Shown here: positions 1 through 10,672 of the stretch, piece after piece
Layout of the letters: the number at the start of each line of letters is the position of its first letter
Position numbering within the stretch: position 1 is the first letter of the stretch
Assembly: GCA_010015745.1 (NCBI GenBank)
Contig: ML978184.1
Location: 234,334-298,333 of the forward strand
Source: Setomelanomma holmii
Lineage: Eukaryota; Ascomycota; Dothideomycetes; Pleosporales; Phaeosphaeriaceae
Length of the DNA: 64,000 bases
Direction: 5' to 3'
Position numbers and translations under genes: made by a program
The notes under the pieces: model-generated
Told to the model about the DNA's origin: nothing
Databases searched by the model: none
The model's input: the letters and a program-made list of their open reading frames with translations, nothing else

Positions 1-2
1 TC

Positions 3-185
3 CTCAGTGCGAGAGAGAAGGCACAATTGTTGGAGCGGTATCGTCTGAAGGAGACGCAGCTGCCGCGTATCCAGTCGACAGATCCGGTCGCAAAGTTCCT
101 TGGACTAAGGAGAGGCGCTGTCGTTAAGATCATCAGGAAGTCAGAGACCGCAGGTCGCTATGCGAGTTACCGATGGGTCATTTGA
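3..185 (+). CDS. RPB5: RNA polymerase subunit RPABC1 (Rpb5), C-terminal end only
   Basis: The reading frame enters from the left edge and stops at 183-185. The 60 visible residues are the conserved C-terminal assembly domain of Rpb5, the subunit shared by RNA polymerases I, II and III that sits at the downstream DNA jaw. Diagnostic stretches are LLERYRLKETQLPRIQ, then DPVAKFLGLRRG, VVKIIR and SETAGRYASYR, which follow the yeast and archaeal RpoH pattern closely. The protein ends two residues after the last conserved block, as the family does. The upstream part lies outside the window, so start and introns cannot be seen. It converges with the small minus-strand gene at 573-899. Confidence 0.97.
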   Translation, partial: LSAREKAQLLERYRLKETQLPRIQSTDPVAKFLGLRRGAVVKIIRKSETAGRYASYRWVI

Positions 186-572
186 ATGTATAAAATGGCA
201 GAACCAGTCGTATGACCAAGGACTTTACATGCACCATCATTTGGCGCGGCGTTTGGGCGAACAGGAAACAGGTTTTATAAGATCAGTCTGGCATTTGCGA
301 AAAGCTGGAAATGCTTTAGATGCGCGAAATGTATACCAGCCTTCCCAATTTCACCACACATCCTGTCTCGTTTCTCCATACATATGCTGATCGACCCATC
401 CTTCAAAAGCCCTTCCTCCACCAGCACTTAGAATCACCTTCCAAGCGCTCGTCCCAACAAATCAAAATCATCTGCTCGACCCCTCTGCGAGTCACAATAC
501 CCTCACCTCACTCCTCCTAGCGTTTTTTTAATCCAACCCAACACCATCGCCTTGCCCCTCATCTCTCTCATC
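186..572. other. Convergent 3' spacer
   Basis: This is the spacer between the RPB5 stop and the stop of the minus-strand membrane protein. The part from about 340 to 640 is C- and T-rich on the plus strand. Short open frames here look like chance. I see no RNA gene or repeat. Confidence 0.6.
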
Positions 573-899
573 TCAAATCATCCCCATCCTCCTCATCCTC
601 CCCTCAATCGCCGACTGCCCCCTCACTTCCCTTCTCGCCCTCCTTGCACTCATATCTCTCATCTCAATCCTATTCCCCTGCTGCCCACTTGACTGCCTCT
701 GCTTCCATGCCGAGTATGCGCGCACCCCGAGCCAGCAGAAGATCACGGCGGAAAGCACTTCGTAGCAGAGGAGAAAGAACGTCGCTGAGTCGAGCCAGAC
801 GGGCAGGTTGGTTGTATTTTGTGTGGAAGATTGAAGGCCGGCGAGGGGAAGGGCGTGGGTGCTGGGGACGAGGTTGAGGAAGACGAGGAGGACGGCCAT
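573..899 (-). CDS. Small predicted secreted or membrane protein, 108 aa
   Basis: I do not recognise a family. The frame stays open upstream to 1100, but the ATG at 899 fits best because it is followed directly by a signal-peptide-like segment (MAVLLVFLNLVPSTHALPLA). A short Asn/Thr-rich stretch with potential N-glycosylation sites (QNTT) follows. Next comes one strong hydrophobic helix (about residues 38-58, FFLLCYEVLSAVIFCWLGV) and a basic cytosolic tail rich in Arg, Gln and Ser. The layout is signal peptide, short lumenal part, one membrane span, charged tail. It is intronless and sits tail to tail with RPB5. It could be a real small membrane protein; a chance ORF is the alternative. Confidence 0.5.
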   Translation of the reverse strand: MAVLLVFLNLVPSTHALPLAGLQSSTQNTTNLPVWLDSATFFLLCYEVLSAVIFCWLGVRAYSAWKQRQSSGQQGNRIEMRDMSARRARREVRGQSAIEGRMRRMGMI

Positions 900-1245
900 T
901 GTGTGACGTGTGATGTGGCTTGTCTTCAGGTCGTTTGTAGTACGGTTGGGTGTGGTTTTAGTAGTTGGCGATGTGGTGGTCAACGGGAGTAATGCGCTTT
1001 GGCAGGGTGTGTTATAAGGATAGACAGCTTGAAGATAGATGGATCGAGAGGTAGATGAGAGGACATATGTGAATGCAAATAATAGCAGCAATGTCGACAT
1101 CGTGAGGTGAAACAGGCAAACGGAGTAGTGTTGCTATTGTGTGAAAAGCGGTATACATGAGCCCTTATTTTCACCGCCCAAACGCCTGGTTCGCCTCGCA
1201 ATGTTGAATGCTCTTATTGTCTCGGCAGGTATATCCAGAACAAGA
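900..1245. other. Spacer between two minus-strand genes
   Basis: This holds the promoter and leader of the small membrane protein and the 3' end of SHMT transcripts. I see no further gene; the open frames over it are shadows of SHMT or upstream extensions of the small protein. Confidence 0.6.
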
Positions 1246-3031
1246 TCATTGAGCCTTGTCCCATGGCAGAGCAAATGTCGCCACCCAATCGGATACCTCT
1301 TTACGTAGCTGGACAATGTCGGTGATGTCTTCACCTTCACCAACGTACTCTTTAAATGCAGCGACGCTGGCGGGGTTCTTGCGGCCGGTCTCCTCTGCCT
1401 TCTTCTTGGCTTCCTTGTCGAGCTTCTGTGTAATACCGACAGCGCGGTGCACGACATCGGCCACGCGCTTGAAGTCCTCGGGTTGGAAGCCACGAGTCGT
1501 CATCGCAGGAGTGCCCATGCGCAGACCACCGGGCTTCATGGCGGACTTGTCGCCTGGCACAGTGTTTTTGTTAGACGCGACTCCGACAAGCTCGAGGATA
1601 CGCTCTACCCGCGCACCGTCGACACCCCGATCCTTCAGATCGACAAGCACGAGGTGGTTGTCAGTGCCGCCGCTGACGATATTGTATCCGAGTCCGCCGT
1701 TTTCCTTGGAGTCACCAAGACGCTGTGCGAGGGATTTGGCGTTTTCGAGCACCTGCTGTTGATAGTCCTTGAATTCTTTGCTTTGAGCCTGCTGTAGCGC
1801 GACTGCGAGAGCAGTTATAGTGTGGTTGTGAGGTCCTCCTTGGTGGCCAGGGAAGACCGAGGCATTGATGGGCCCTTCCAGGTCGTAGAATTCCTTGTTA
1901 CCCTTCTTGTCGACCCGCCTAGTACCCTTGCGGAAGAAGATCATAGCACCTCGTGGGCCGCGCAGTGACTTGTGGGTGGTGGTGGTAACAATGTCGGAGT
2001 GAGGAAATGGTGACGGAATGACGCCAGCTGCGACCAGACCCGAAATGTGAGCCATGTCAGAAAGAAGGTATGCGCCCACATCATCGGCGAGTTTGCGCAT
2101 GCGCTCGTATTCGATGAGTCGGCTGTATGCTGATGTGCCAGCAACAATGACCTTCGGCCTGTATAGGTGCGCGAGCTCCGCCATCTTCTCGTAGTCGATG
2201 ATACCCGTCTTCTCATTCAACCTGTATGGTAGTGTTTCAAAATACTTTGAGACAGCCGAGATCTTCTTTGTCGGTGTCTGGTAGCCATGCGACAAGTGAC
2301 CGCCATGGGGAAGGTCGAGACTGAGGATACGGTCGTGGGTGTTGAGAATCGCGGAGTATGCGTAGAGATTTGCAGGAGAACCGGAGAGTGCTGGGTTTGG
2401 TGTTAGTCAAGGCGATTGGAGGTGGCGCATTTGCGTACGCTGCACGTTGACGCCCCATTCCTCTGGGCTCAAGCCAAAAGCCTTGAGTGCGCGTTCCTGG
2501 CATAGTCTTTCAGCCTTGTCGATGTGCTCGTTACCTCCATAGTATCGTGCGCCTGGGTATCCTTCGGAGTACTTGTCTACATCCACATGTAAGCTTTGGT
2601 GGTGTGACGGGGTCGGCGATCGTACTTTGCATAACACTGCCGAGAGCGTCGAGAACAGCTTGCGATGTGAAGTTCTCCGACGGAATAAGGTTGATGAAAT
2701 GCTTCTGGCGGTTCTTCTCCTGTTGTGCAAGTTTTGTTAGTCAAATTCAATCTTGCGCACTTCAACCACGTTGAACATACCCTCTCAATGATATGATATA
2801 CAGTCGGATCAGCTTGCTCGAGATCTTGCGAAAGAACCTAAGACTTAATTAGATCATACAGAATAACAATGCAGTTTACTCCCGATGTACCTTCTGCTGT
2901 GCCTCCAGGGTTGTAGCGTAGCCCCTCCATTGTCGTTGTGATATTCTCGCGTGGTTTGTGGCAATGGAAGCATAAGATCGAGGCGCAATTTGGCGCAACG
3001 GCGCTCTAAACAGACACCTGAGAGACGCCAT
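1246..3031 (-). CDS. SHM1: Serine hydroxymethyltransferase, mitochondrial
   Basis: This PLP enzyme converts serine and tetrahydrofolate to glycine and 5,10-methylene-THF, feeding one-carbon metabolism. Exons (minus strand): 3031-2891, 2837-2781, 2719-2626, 2576-2439, 2390-1246, giving 524 aa. All junctions are GT-AG and restore the family sequence: NLIPSENFTSQAV, then VMQNKYSEGYPGARYYGGNEHID across the exon 3/4 join, then LSGSPANLYAY. The PLP-binding lysine lies near residue 284 in TTTTHKSLRGPRG. The first 45 or so residues are rich in Arg, Ser and Ala with no acidic residues, a typical mitochondrial presequence, which separates it from the cytosolic isozyme. The ATG at 3031 is the only good start ahead of this presequence. 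It diverges from the F-box-like gene across about 830 bp. Confidence 0.96.
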
Positions 3032-3865
3032 GATAGTATGTGAGGCTCCAATTAAAAAAAGGGTGTGTGGCCACCTTTTAAGGCTCAAGATCGCAATGTC
3101 TGGATATCCAAGCCAAAAAGAGGCAACATGACAGTCCCCGCCATTTGCCGCTGGGGACCGGTGGCGCGCGAGGCTGGCAGACGCGCCATGGTTTCTCCGA
3201 CGGCCGATGTATAAATTCTTTCCGCACCCCGGCTTTCGCTCGACACAACTAAAACCACATGATTCAACGCCCTTCCTTCGGTCTTATTCTCACTTGGCTG
3301 GCGCAAGCTGGTTGACGTGGGCGATGTTGACACGCTCCGGGCTTCACCACCCAGAGGAGACGAGATGGTTTATGATTGGAATTAGTTGTATCCGCTCCCA
3401 CTTCAGATGGTGCGATTGAGCAAGTCTGGAAGCGAGCAAACGGGACCGGTACGCGGTACCGATAGTCCCTTTCAGCTGTTCTGTCGCTGGTCGAAGCGTC
3501 GTGAATTTGCAGGTAGATGAATACAATTCCATGTTGTCGTCCGCTTCACCTTTCTGCTACTCCATCATCGCGCCTTCCTGTTGCCCTTGCCCTTTCCCTC
3601 GCGGTCACCGTCAACGCCGAGGGCACAGTGGACCCTCTGGCAGGCACGTGTGGACCGATAACGCGCTGCCTTGCGCCTTCCTCTCTTTATACCTTCTGTC
3701 CACTTGGTTCCTCGACCCGTACGCCATTGTCAACACCAATTGCACTTCTGCCTCGACTTCAACCTGTCATACGAACAAACAAGCTCCTAGACACCGTGAC
3801 CGGCCTCTTCACGTGCACCAAAGCTACACCGCCAATAGCAGACCGAGCTAGACGCGTTGGTCAGC
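3032..3865. other. Divergent promoter region, with long overlapping upstream ORF
   Basis: This is the shared upstream region of SHMT (minus) and the F-box-like gene (plus). The right half (about 3530-3850) is C/T-rich on the plus strand, as fungal 5' leaders often are. It contains an ATG-initiated 138-codon frame (3517-3933) that runs past the main start at 3866 in another frame. Its first 35 residues resemble a signal peptide (LPVALALSLAVTVNA). I treat it as an upstream ORF candidate rather than a gene. Confidence 0.5.
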
Positions 3866-5092
3866 ATGGCTCCTACACCGAAAACACAAGCTTTGCCTGT
3901 GCCAGCAACACCAGCTCGCAAGAGCAGCCCTGAACTCGGCAGCCCGTCCAAGATTCCACAGTACAACAAGAGCACCGGCAGGCCGATACGAAAGAGCGCT
4001 GGGGTCGTAAAGAAGATCGCGGGCTACGTCGACTCTGGCATACTGGACGAGGAAGACTTTGAGCCGCTGACTTCTGAATTGAGCGAGATTGACAGCGAAG
4101 ACGATATGGATCAGCGTGGTCGCACTGATAAGACGAAGAAGAAACGCAAGCGGAGTCTATCGCCACCCTCTCCACGCCTGGACCCCATCATCTACAACCA
4201 AGAGGTTGAGACACTGACGGACGATGAGACAAGTGGAACCTTCCACCACCACACGCCTAAGAAGCCGCCAGTCACCTTGCAGTTCAACGTACCACTAGGT
4301 TTCCACGGACCGTTGTTCGTCAAGCTCGATAGTGCGCTCCTGAAGGATAATGAGGAAGGCACGCGCCATGACATGAAACAAATCCACAAGAAGAAGGCGC
4401 GCACTGGAAGTCCAGCACCTCAGGAAGCGTCGCTAGCGGTACAGACGAAAGGATTCGCCGACATTCCGCCAGAACTGCGGAACACCATCTACCGACATGT
4501 CTTTATTCGCGATAACCACGTGCTCCGCATCCCACAATACCCAATGAGCGGAGGGCTGTCACGATCTTCGCAATTTCTAAGAGCCTGCAAGCTCGTACAC
4601 GATGAGGGATGCTCGATACTCTATGGCGAGAACGAATTCGCCTTCGATCGACACGCAGCCACCCGCAGCCCGTTCTGGGACCCGAAGCCTAAAGAGATTG
4701 GCTACCAGGACTTCCTCCACTTTCTCAAGATGATCGGACCCGAGAACCTCCAATACATTCGAAACATCAAGATCGACTTTGAGGATGCACTACCGAAGTT
4801 CACGCCTGATCTGACCACAGAGAGCCGTCGCTATATCAACGATGAGTACCTGCTGAATTGCCTTCGCATCTTGCGCGATACGAAGCTGCGCAAGATTAGC
4901 ATGAACTTCTACGGTCGCCGCCAGCTCGTTAAGTCGGATGTCAAGTTTCTCGGCTATTTGGAGCAGATCAAGGTCGACGAGGCCGTGAAACTCGGCATGT
5001 CCTGGCCATATCCTACTAAATTCGCCAACTGGGTGTGGAACGACGTCAAGGAAGTAATGGTCCGTAAGAAGAAACTTTACGAGAAAAAGTAA
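3866..5092 (+). CDS. F-box-like / DUF7730-type hypothetical protein, 408 aa
   Basis: This is an intronless gene of a type common in Dothideomycetes. The first 170 residues are low-complexity and charged: Pro/Ser-rich, an acidic block LSEIDSEDD and a basic KTKKKRKR run that could be a nuclear signal. From about residue 195 a fold starts with FADIPPELRNTIYRHVF, the degenerate F-box-like opening seen in many fungal proteins of unknown function, followed by SQFLRACKLVHDEGCSILYGEN. This LL(R)xCxxIxxEAxxxLYxxN motif is typical of the group. F-box proteins usually bring substrates to SCF ubiquitin ligases, but no Skp1 contact or substrate domain can be shown here. Start: ATG at 3866; no upstream in-frame ATG is closer. 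Confidence 0.8.
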   Translation: MAPTPKTQALPVPATPARKSSPELGSPSKIPQYNKSTGRPIRKSAGVVKKIAGYVDSGILDEEDFEPLTSELSEIDSEDDMDQRGRTDKTKKKRKRSLSPPSPRLDPIIYNQEVETLTDDETSGTFHHHTPKKPPVTLQFNVPLGFHGPLFVKLDSALLKDNEEGTRHDMKQIHKKKARTGSPAPQEASLAVQTKGFADIPPELRNTIYRHVFIRDNHVLRIPQYPMSGGLSRSSQFLRACKLVHDEGCSILYGENEFAFDRHAATRSPFWDPKPKEIGYQDFLHFLKMIGPENLQYIRNIKIDFEDALPKFTPDLTTESRRYINDEYLLNCLRILRDTKLRKISMNFYGRRQLVKSDVKFLGYLEQIKVDEAVKLGMSWPYPTKFANWVWNDVKEVMVRKKKLYEKK

Positions 5093-6760
5093 GGCACAGC
5101 TGGCAAGCGGATGAAGCGCGCTTGGTTCCGTGGCAGGCTGCCCGAGCTGCTCCTGCGTGCTGTACGATGCATGTATTATCGATTTAGCCGCTCTGGTATT
5201 CCTACTGATTGACGGCGTCATGGAGGATCTCGGAATTTTTGTTGCTTCCTTATGATATATACCTCACGGCTCATGCTCGGACGTCCTGATTCTGACATAC
5301 TTGTTGCCCTTCACTTGTTTCCTTATGTCATGGGGTGTATTCTCGGCGGCTTCTGGCATCCACGAGGGAGGCATATGTGACACATCGGCCTGGGAGGCGT
5401 TGTCTTAATATTTGCGGTACTGGGCATCAAAATTGGGCGTCGAGTGGCATGTTACTTTGTTTTCTTCAACTCCGTATAGAGCCAATACATGTCATATACC
5501 ATAGTTCTATGTTTACACTCAACAACAGTGTCGCAGACAAAGCCAATAGTGTGTTCAAGCAGATTTGTCCATGTTTTTCCTTTGGTATCATCCGATAGAG
5601 CCCATGTCCATCAAGCCCTCAACTCAGCCCGGCTAAATCACGCACCCCAGCCCTTCACTCCACGACTACCAGGGTTCGCGAAGCGTGTGCCTGTGCAGCG
5701 CGTACCTGCATAAGCGAGCCCCATATAACGTTGCGCAACGTCCTGTACGTACGGACGTCAGAGGGCGGAAAACATTGGGCGGAAAAAGTCGCACTTCTCA
5801 TGGATTCAAGCGAAACATGTGCGTCAGCTTCTGCGGCGCGGATATGCGGCGTTCCCGCTGCTTATTGCGCGCCTTGGATGCTGTACCGGGTTCGCGGTGT
5901 TGGGTACGGTGTTGGGTGCGGAAACGGAAGGAAGTGGAGAATTGGGAAGGTGGTGCAGAAGGTGTACATGGGAAAGTATTGGTCATTAGGATTGGGAATA
6001 AGGAGAGAAAAGTCACTGATTAGACCTCGGTGGACATCGAACAGTGATTTGCAGCATTTGAGCAACATCTTTACATGGCAAGTCGTTTGTGTGGTGCTTG
6101 TGCGCTCCAACAGCTGTTGTCGTTGATTCTTACATGGCAACCCGTGGATGGCTGAACACTGTAAGCGCTATTCATAATTCCTTTCTTGCCGCAGAAAAAC
6201 GATTCGACCGTTGACCAAGAATTCGGAACCCGAAGTAGAAAATGTTGAGAATTGAGCGGCTCAGATTGTTAAATTGACCTATAGCAGAGCGGTCCTATAG
6301 TGGTTCGCTGGGGTATAGCAGAGCGCCTATAGCGTGTTCGCCAGCCGTTGCAAGTGAAATGTGGAAATAGATTCTCCACAGCCCGTGCTGCCGCAGATTG
6401 GGTACCCCACACTTGTTTGCATAGTTGCGAAGCTACAGAGTAGAGTGCATGCGAGTGTGTGTTGCAGCTGCATTGTTTTCCCGCTGCACTCTCGGGAGGC
6501 GAACTCGGCTGAAAGAACGCAGGCTGCGATATCGACGGTCTCTGAGCGTGGAACCCGGCTTCATTGCAAGCGCACTTCAAAATTTGATCCTCGTCTGTGA
6601 GCAAAGACGGTATACTGGCTGGAGGTGCAGCAGCGCCGCGGAACGTGCCGAAGGATATGTGGGTCGTGAAGCGTACCCTGTCGCCATCTAGACCTCCGTC
6701 AAGATGAGCAACCACTGATGCTGGCAAGCACGGCACAACAGATCTGATAGTCGGAGGTGC
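5093..6760. other. Gene-free spacer, 1.7 kb
   Basis: This lies between the convergent 3' ends of the F-box-like gene and CNS1. It contains several ORFs under 135 codons, none with recognisable motifs or splice-linked extensions. A short imperfect direct repeat built on TATAGCAGAGCG lies at 6280-6335. I see no tRNA or other RNA gene. Confidence 0.55.
6279..6337. repeat. Imperfect direct repeat around TATAGCAGAGCG
   Basis: The 12-base word TATAGCAGAGCG occurs at about 6282 and again about 34 bases later. Each copy is followed by a CCTATAG word and then GTTCGC. The two copies differ by small insertions. It is intergenic and AT/GC mixed, with no coding signal. It could be a relic of a local duplication. 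Confidence 0.5.
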
Positions 6761-8064
6761 CTAGTTCTTGCCCTTTCTCTTCTTGAACTCTTCGATCCAG
6801 TCCGCGGCTCGATCTTTTGGCACCACACTGATCGTAGCCAGACCGTCAACTATCTCGGGCTTGCCGCTGCCCAGAACTTTGCCAAGAGTCATGTTCTTGC
6901 CCACTTTGATCAAGCCGCCGGCTGAAGTCTCCATGTATGCTTCCACATTGTCGATGGTGTATTCGTGCTGTTCGTCCCACGGTAATGGGAAGATGTAGTC
7001 TAGATGCTCGCCTAGCTTCTCCTTCTCCGAGCATGCTTTGATGAAATCGGATTGCGAATGTGCGGGGTAGAGTATGATGACCGGGAATGTAAGTGTTGAG
7101 GATGGATCGAGAGAATTTTCGAGCTTGATTTCAGCGTCTTCCAGATCGGGCTGTACGTCAGTCTTTCGAGTGAGAATGTTCCTGCTCTTCAGCGCGAGCT
7201 GCAGGGTAGCTCGCTCCGATGCCGCCTTTGCCTCTCGTTCTCTGCGTGCTCTCTCAACAGATTCGACATACTCTTTCCTCTTATTGACCTTTGTCTTCAG
7301 CGCTTTCAGCGGTGCGTTGCTAGGGTCAAGTGCAAGGCCTCTATCACAAGCATCGGCAGCCTCAGCAAGCTTGTTGAGTTCCAAGCATGCAGAACCGGAT
7401 CGGTACAAGGCTTTGACGTTTACTGGGTTTAGGCGTAATGTTTGTGCACAGTCGAGAATGCATGAGCGATAGTTTTCTGCGAAAATCAGTACGATGTTGC
7501 GCCAAGGGTCATGTTTTGGTTTTGTTTGGCTTGCAGGAATGTGCCTTCCTCAAGTATACTTCTGCTCTACCTATATTTTGGCACTCCATCGATATTGAAC
7601 TTACTTTTCTCCAGATTGCACAATGCTCTGTTCACATAACACGCCTCTTCGGTCGCCTTCTCTTTCTTTGCTTCTTCAGCTTCGTCAAGGTCGACCTCGA
7701 TGACATCAGGTCCTTCGGCATCGGGGTCTGGTTGGCTCTGTGGGCCCTTCAAAGCTGCTATTGCCTTGTTATAGAACTCTTTGGCATCGGTCCATTGCTT
7801 GGCCCTTGCACATTCGTTGCCCTGTTGCCGAAAGTTCTCTGCGATCTCTGCTCGCGTACCCTCGTATGCCAACGCCTTGATTGCCTCTAGAGCGATATTC
7901 TCGCCACCTTCTCCATCCGTCTCGTCCAGGTTCGTCATGAACAATGGCAGTCTGTTCATCTCTCTCAGCAGATCATCTACGCCTTGAGACTTGACATCAG
8001 CCATGGCTGGCGGCATTGCCGCCGACGGAACCGGGGCTGCATGCTGACTCGATTTTTGGGCCAT
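6761..8064 (-). CDS. CNS1: Hsp70/Hsp90 co-chaperone CNS1 (TTC4 family)
   Basis: Two exons, 8064-7605 and 7476-6761, with a 128-nt GTAAGT...GCAG intron in phase 1, give 391 aa. CNS1/TTC4 is a TPR protein that binds the C-termini of Hsp70 and Hsp90; it is essential in budding yeast and helps fold eEF2. The early MTNLDETDG block and the TPR region (about residues 75-185: FRQQGNECARAKQWTDAKEFYNKA, then CYVNRALCNLEKKNY across the intron, then VKALYRSGSACLELNKLAEA) match the family. A charged linker follows, then the C-terminal wheel-like domain (TFPVIILYPAHSQSDFI, ending WIEEFKKRKGKN). It is convergent with the F-box-like gene. Confidence 0.93.
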
Positions 8065-10672
8065 TTTCTCGACGATATGAACACTGTGATTAGTTTGTCT
8101 GCGTTTTTATCACCTCAATTCTCGCATGGGTCAAGTTCTTGTTCCATTCCCAAATTTTCGTTGATGCTCGCTTAGTCACCACAACGCGGGGCAATTTTTC
8201 GCGGTTCTTTATCCTTGCAAGCTGCGGCAACTTGCTGGGGAAACCCATGAGACGACAAGACGGCAAAAGAAAAATGTCACTGGCGCATGAAAACCAGAGG
8301 GGTATGATAGACGCGAAAGTAGGAGAATTTCTGAAGCGTGGAGAACCTGGACATAAGAGATTTACCCCACATTCAGAGACGACCAATTCTTGAGGCGCGA
8401 GAGTTTCCGCATCACTATGGGCATTTCAGGGCTCAAAATTGGGTACCCAAGCATCACATGAAATCGAGTCAGCGTCTGCGCCTGACACATGTCAGAGAGT
8501 CTCCTGCCGAGACCCAAGCTGCAATACTCACCCCAGTGATATCATTGTATTTCGAGGCCCTGCATGGCGCCCTGCAGAGAGCACTGCAGCTGCCCGCATA
8601 TCGGATCCACTCGGCCGTCCTTGGACTGCAAGACGAAGGCCCCTGCACTATCGTCTCCTATCTCCACTCCCATTTCGCAGTGTGGTCCGAAGAGGCCTGC
8701 CATTTCTGCAAGGCAAATTGGAGGCGTGTTTCCCACGCGTTCTTCACGCGACCGCACTCCACGCGACGGGTGCATCCTACAATCTTCGGCGGCGTGTCCG
8801 CGGACGTCGTGGAGCCTTCGTTGTGCAAGCTGCACGAGCGCTTGCATCATCAGCGGTGGTGCAACCAAGTGAAATCAGAAGAAATTCTCTTGCTAGGGGA
8901 TGGCCTCCTTTTCAAAGCAAGCCCTCTGCGTCCAGGCAATATTGGCCAGCTTTCGCGTTGAGAAGGGCTGAGGTTCGATCTTCGGTGATTCTGCCTCCTG
9001 GAAATCAGCTGCCGATCTCGACTCGACTCCGCTCCTTCGCGGCGCCGAGAAAGGTTCGGTTCAGGCACTGCACCAAAGAGGCAAACCCCTGCGGACTAGC
9101 ACCCATCGCAGGCTTTGCTAGAGCCTTGAATTCATGCGAACCCTCTGCTCACCCTGAGTCGACAAAGGTTGCCGTGTTTTTGTGTCGCAGATGAAAGCCT
9201 TTGGCAGAGCCTATCTCGAGTCTCGAGCGTCTGGAGCCAGCACCTGTTGACGATGCCGCCCGCACGGGAGAGTCCAACGGCAGCTTGAGAGATCGTTGGG
9301 CGGCATCGCCGTTCGAGCTGCTCGGATCGCAATTTGAGCCACGCCACAGTCCGTACCTTTTCCAAGGACGGTAAGCCTACGGCGCGGACCATGGAGGCTG
9401 AAACTCGGAATCACACTTTATCACCACAGCCGATAGGATAATGCTGTCGCGAAGCTTTTGATGGCATAGAAATTCATTTCGCAATTTGTTGCAACGGGCG
9501 ACAATCTCACGTTTGTTGCGAGCCAGCCATTTCGCGGAGCAACACGTCTCTCGGTCACTAACCTGGTGATCACGTCTGGTTCGCAAGCACCGTTGCAAAT
9601 GGGTGGCTCGATGGAGCCTGTGCACGAACCGTAACTGGGTCATTTCTTTCTCCTCGCGAAGATATTGGCCGGCATTGCGGGACACTTCACAAGTTTGAGC
9701 CAATTGCGCCGTTAGAAAGGAGAAAACATGGGTACCCTAGCACTATGCACTTGCAGGGAAGCTTGTTGTGCTCGTTAGCGGAGAGCGTGCATAAGCACCT
9801 CCTGCAAACCTAGCTGCGGACAAGACAAATTCGACATGGCAAGGATGGGGATCGTTGATTTCATTTGTCACCGCAAGCAATTCCGTATCCCCACACGGCC
9901 GTGCAGAGTTGTGCCTTATGTTCCGAGCACGAAGGTGCTTGCATGGCCGATCAGCAAAATTCATGCGAGCTCGACCCTCTTCCTTATGCCTCTGCCTCCC
10001 CACGCTCTGTGCAGTTGACGATCGAGTGGGTGTCAGTCTTCCCCATTGTGCTCTTAGCTCTTTCTTTGCATCTTCTTCCAACGTCACGTTTGCACGTCAC
10101 AGTCCTTTCCAGCGTCATCGCTTGCGTGCATTCATCATTGAGCATCTTGAAAAGCATACCATTATAGAAGACGTCCCCAACCTTTATCCTTGCCAGAATC
10201 TAAAGTATAAGTCCTTTCAGCCGTTCTTCAGTCACACCACCTTGGACTCGAGGCGCCGTAGTACTACCCGGATCCAAGTCATACTGACACAATTCCAGAG
10301 CCATCAAATATACCCAGACCCGCCGCCACGATCGATCACGCCGGTCAATTGGAGCTCTTGTACAAGCAGGCACATCATTCTTGCGAGGTGCGACCCAGAT
10401 TGACACGAAAACGCGTGCTAGACGATCCTCATCGGTACGTCAACAGCATTGCCTCGAATACCATGGGCCCTGGTTGATCACAGCGCGGTCTCAGCTTGCG
10501 ATCGCGGATTTGCGCCGTGCTTCAACGAGACCGAACCTGACATCGGCTGGACTAGTCGCTGACGCGGTCTAGATATGTATTAGCTGCCTACACATCCAGT
10601 ACCACTTGATTGTGGTTCTGATTCGGTCACTTATATGGTCCCTTGGGTTTTGCCGCACGGCATCACTGCAAC
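8065..10672. other. Gene-free spacer, 2.6 kb, divergent upstream region
   Basis: This lies between the start codons of CNS1 (minus) and ApsA/Num1 (plus). Part of it (8400-9400) is open in several frames on both strands at once (up to 251 codons), which reflects base composition, since none of the translations has a domain, signal peptide or plausible splice partner. Twin KpnI-type words GGGTACCC occur near 8451 and 9731. The last 600 bases are pyrimidine-rich and may be the ApsA leader. No RNA gene is seen. Confidence 0.5.

Noticed and set aside
3517..3660. Possible ROT1-like secreted protein start (signal peptide then DPLAGT)
   Set aside because: Only a handful of residues resemble that family and the rest of the domain is absent; kept as an upstream ORF.
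8338..9194. 207- and 251-codon overlapping plus-strand ORFs
   Set aside because: Several frames on both strands are open together, which points to base composition; no motifs or splice partners.
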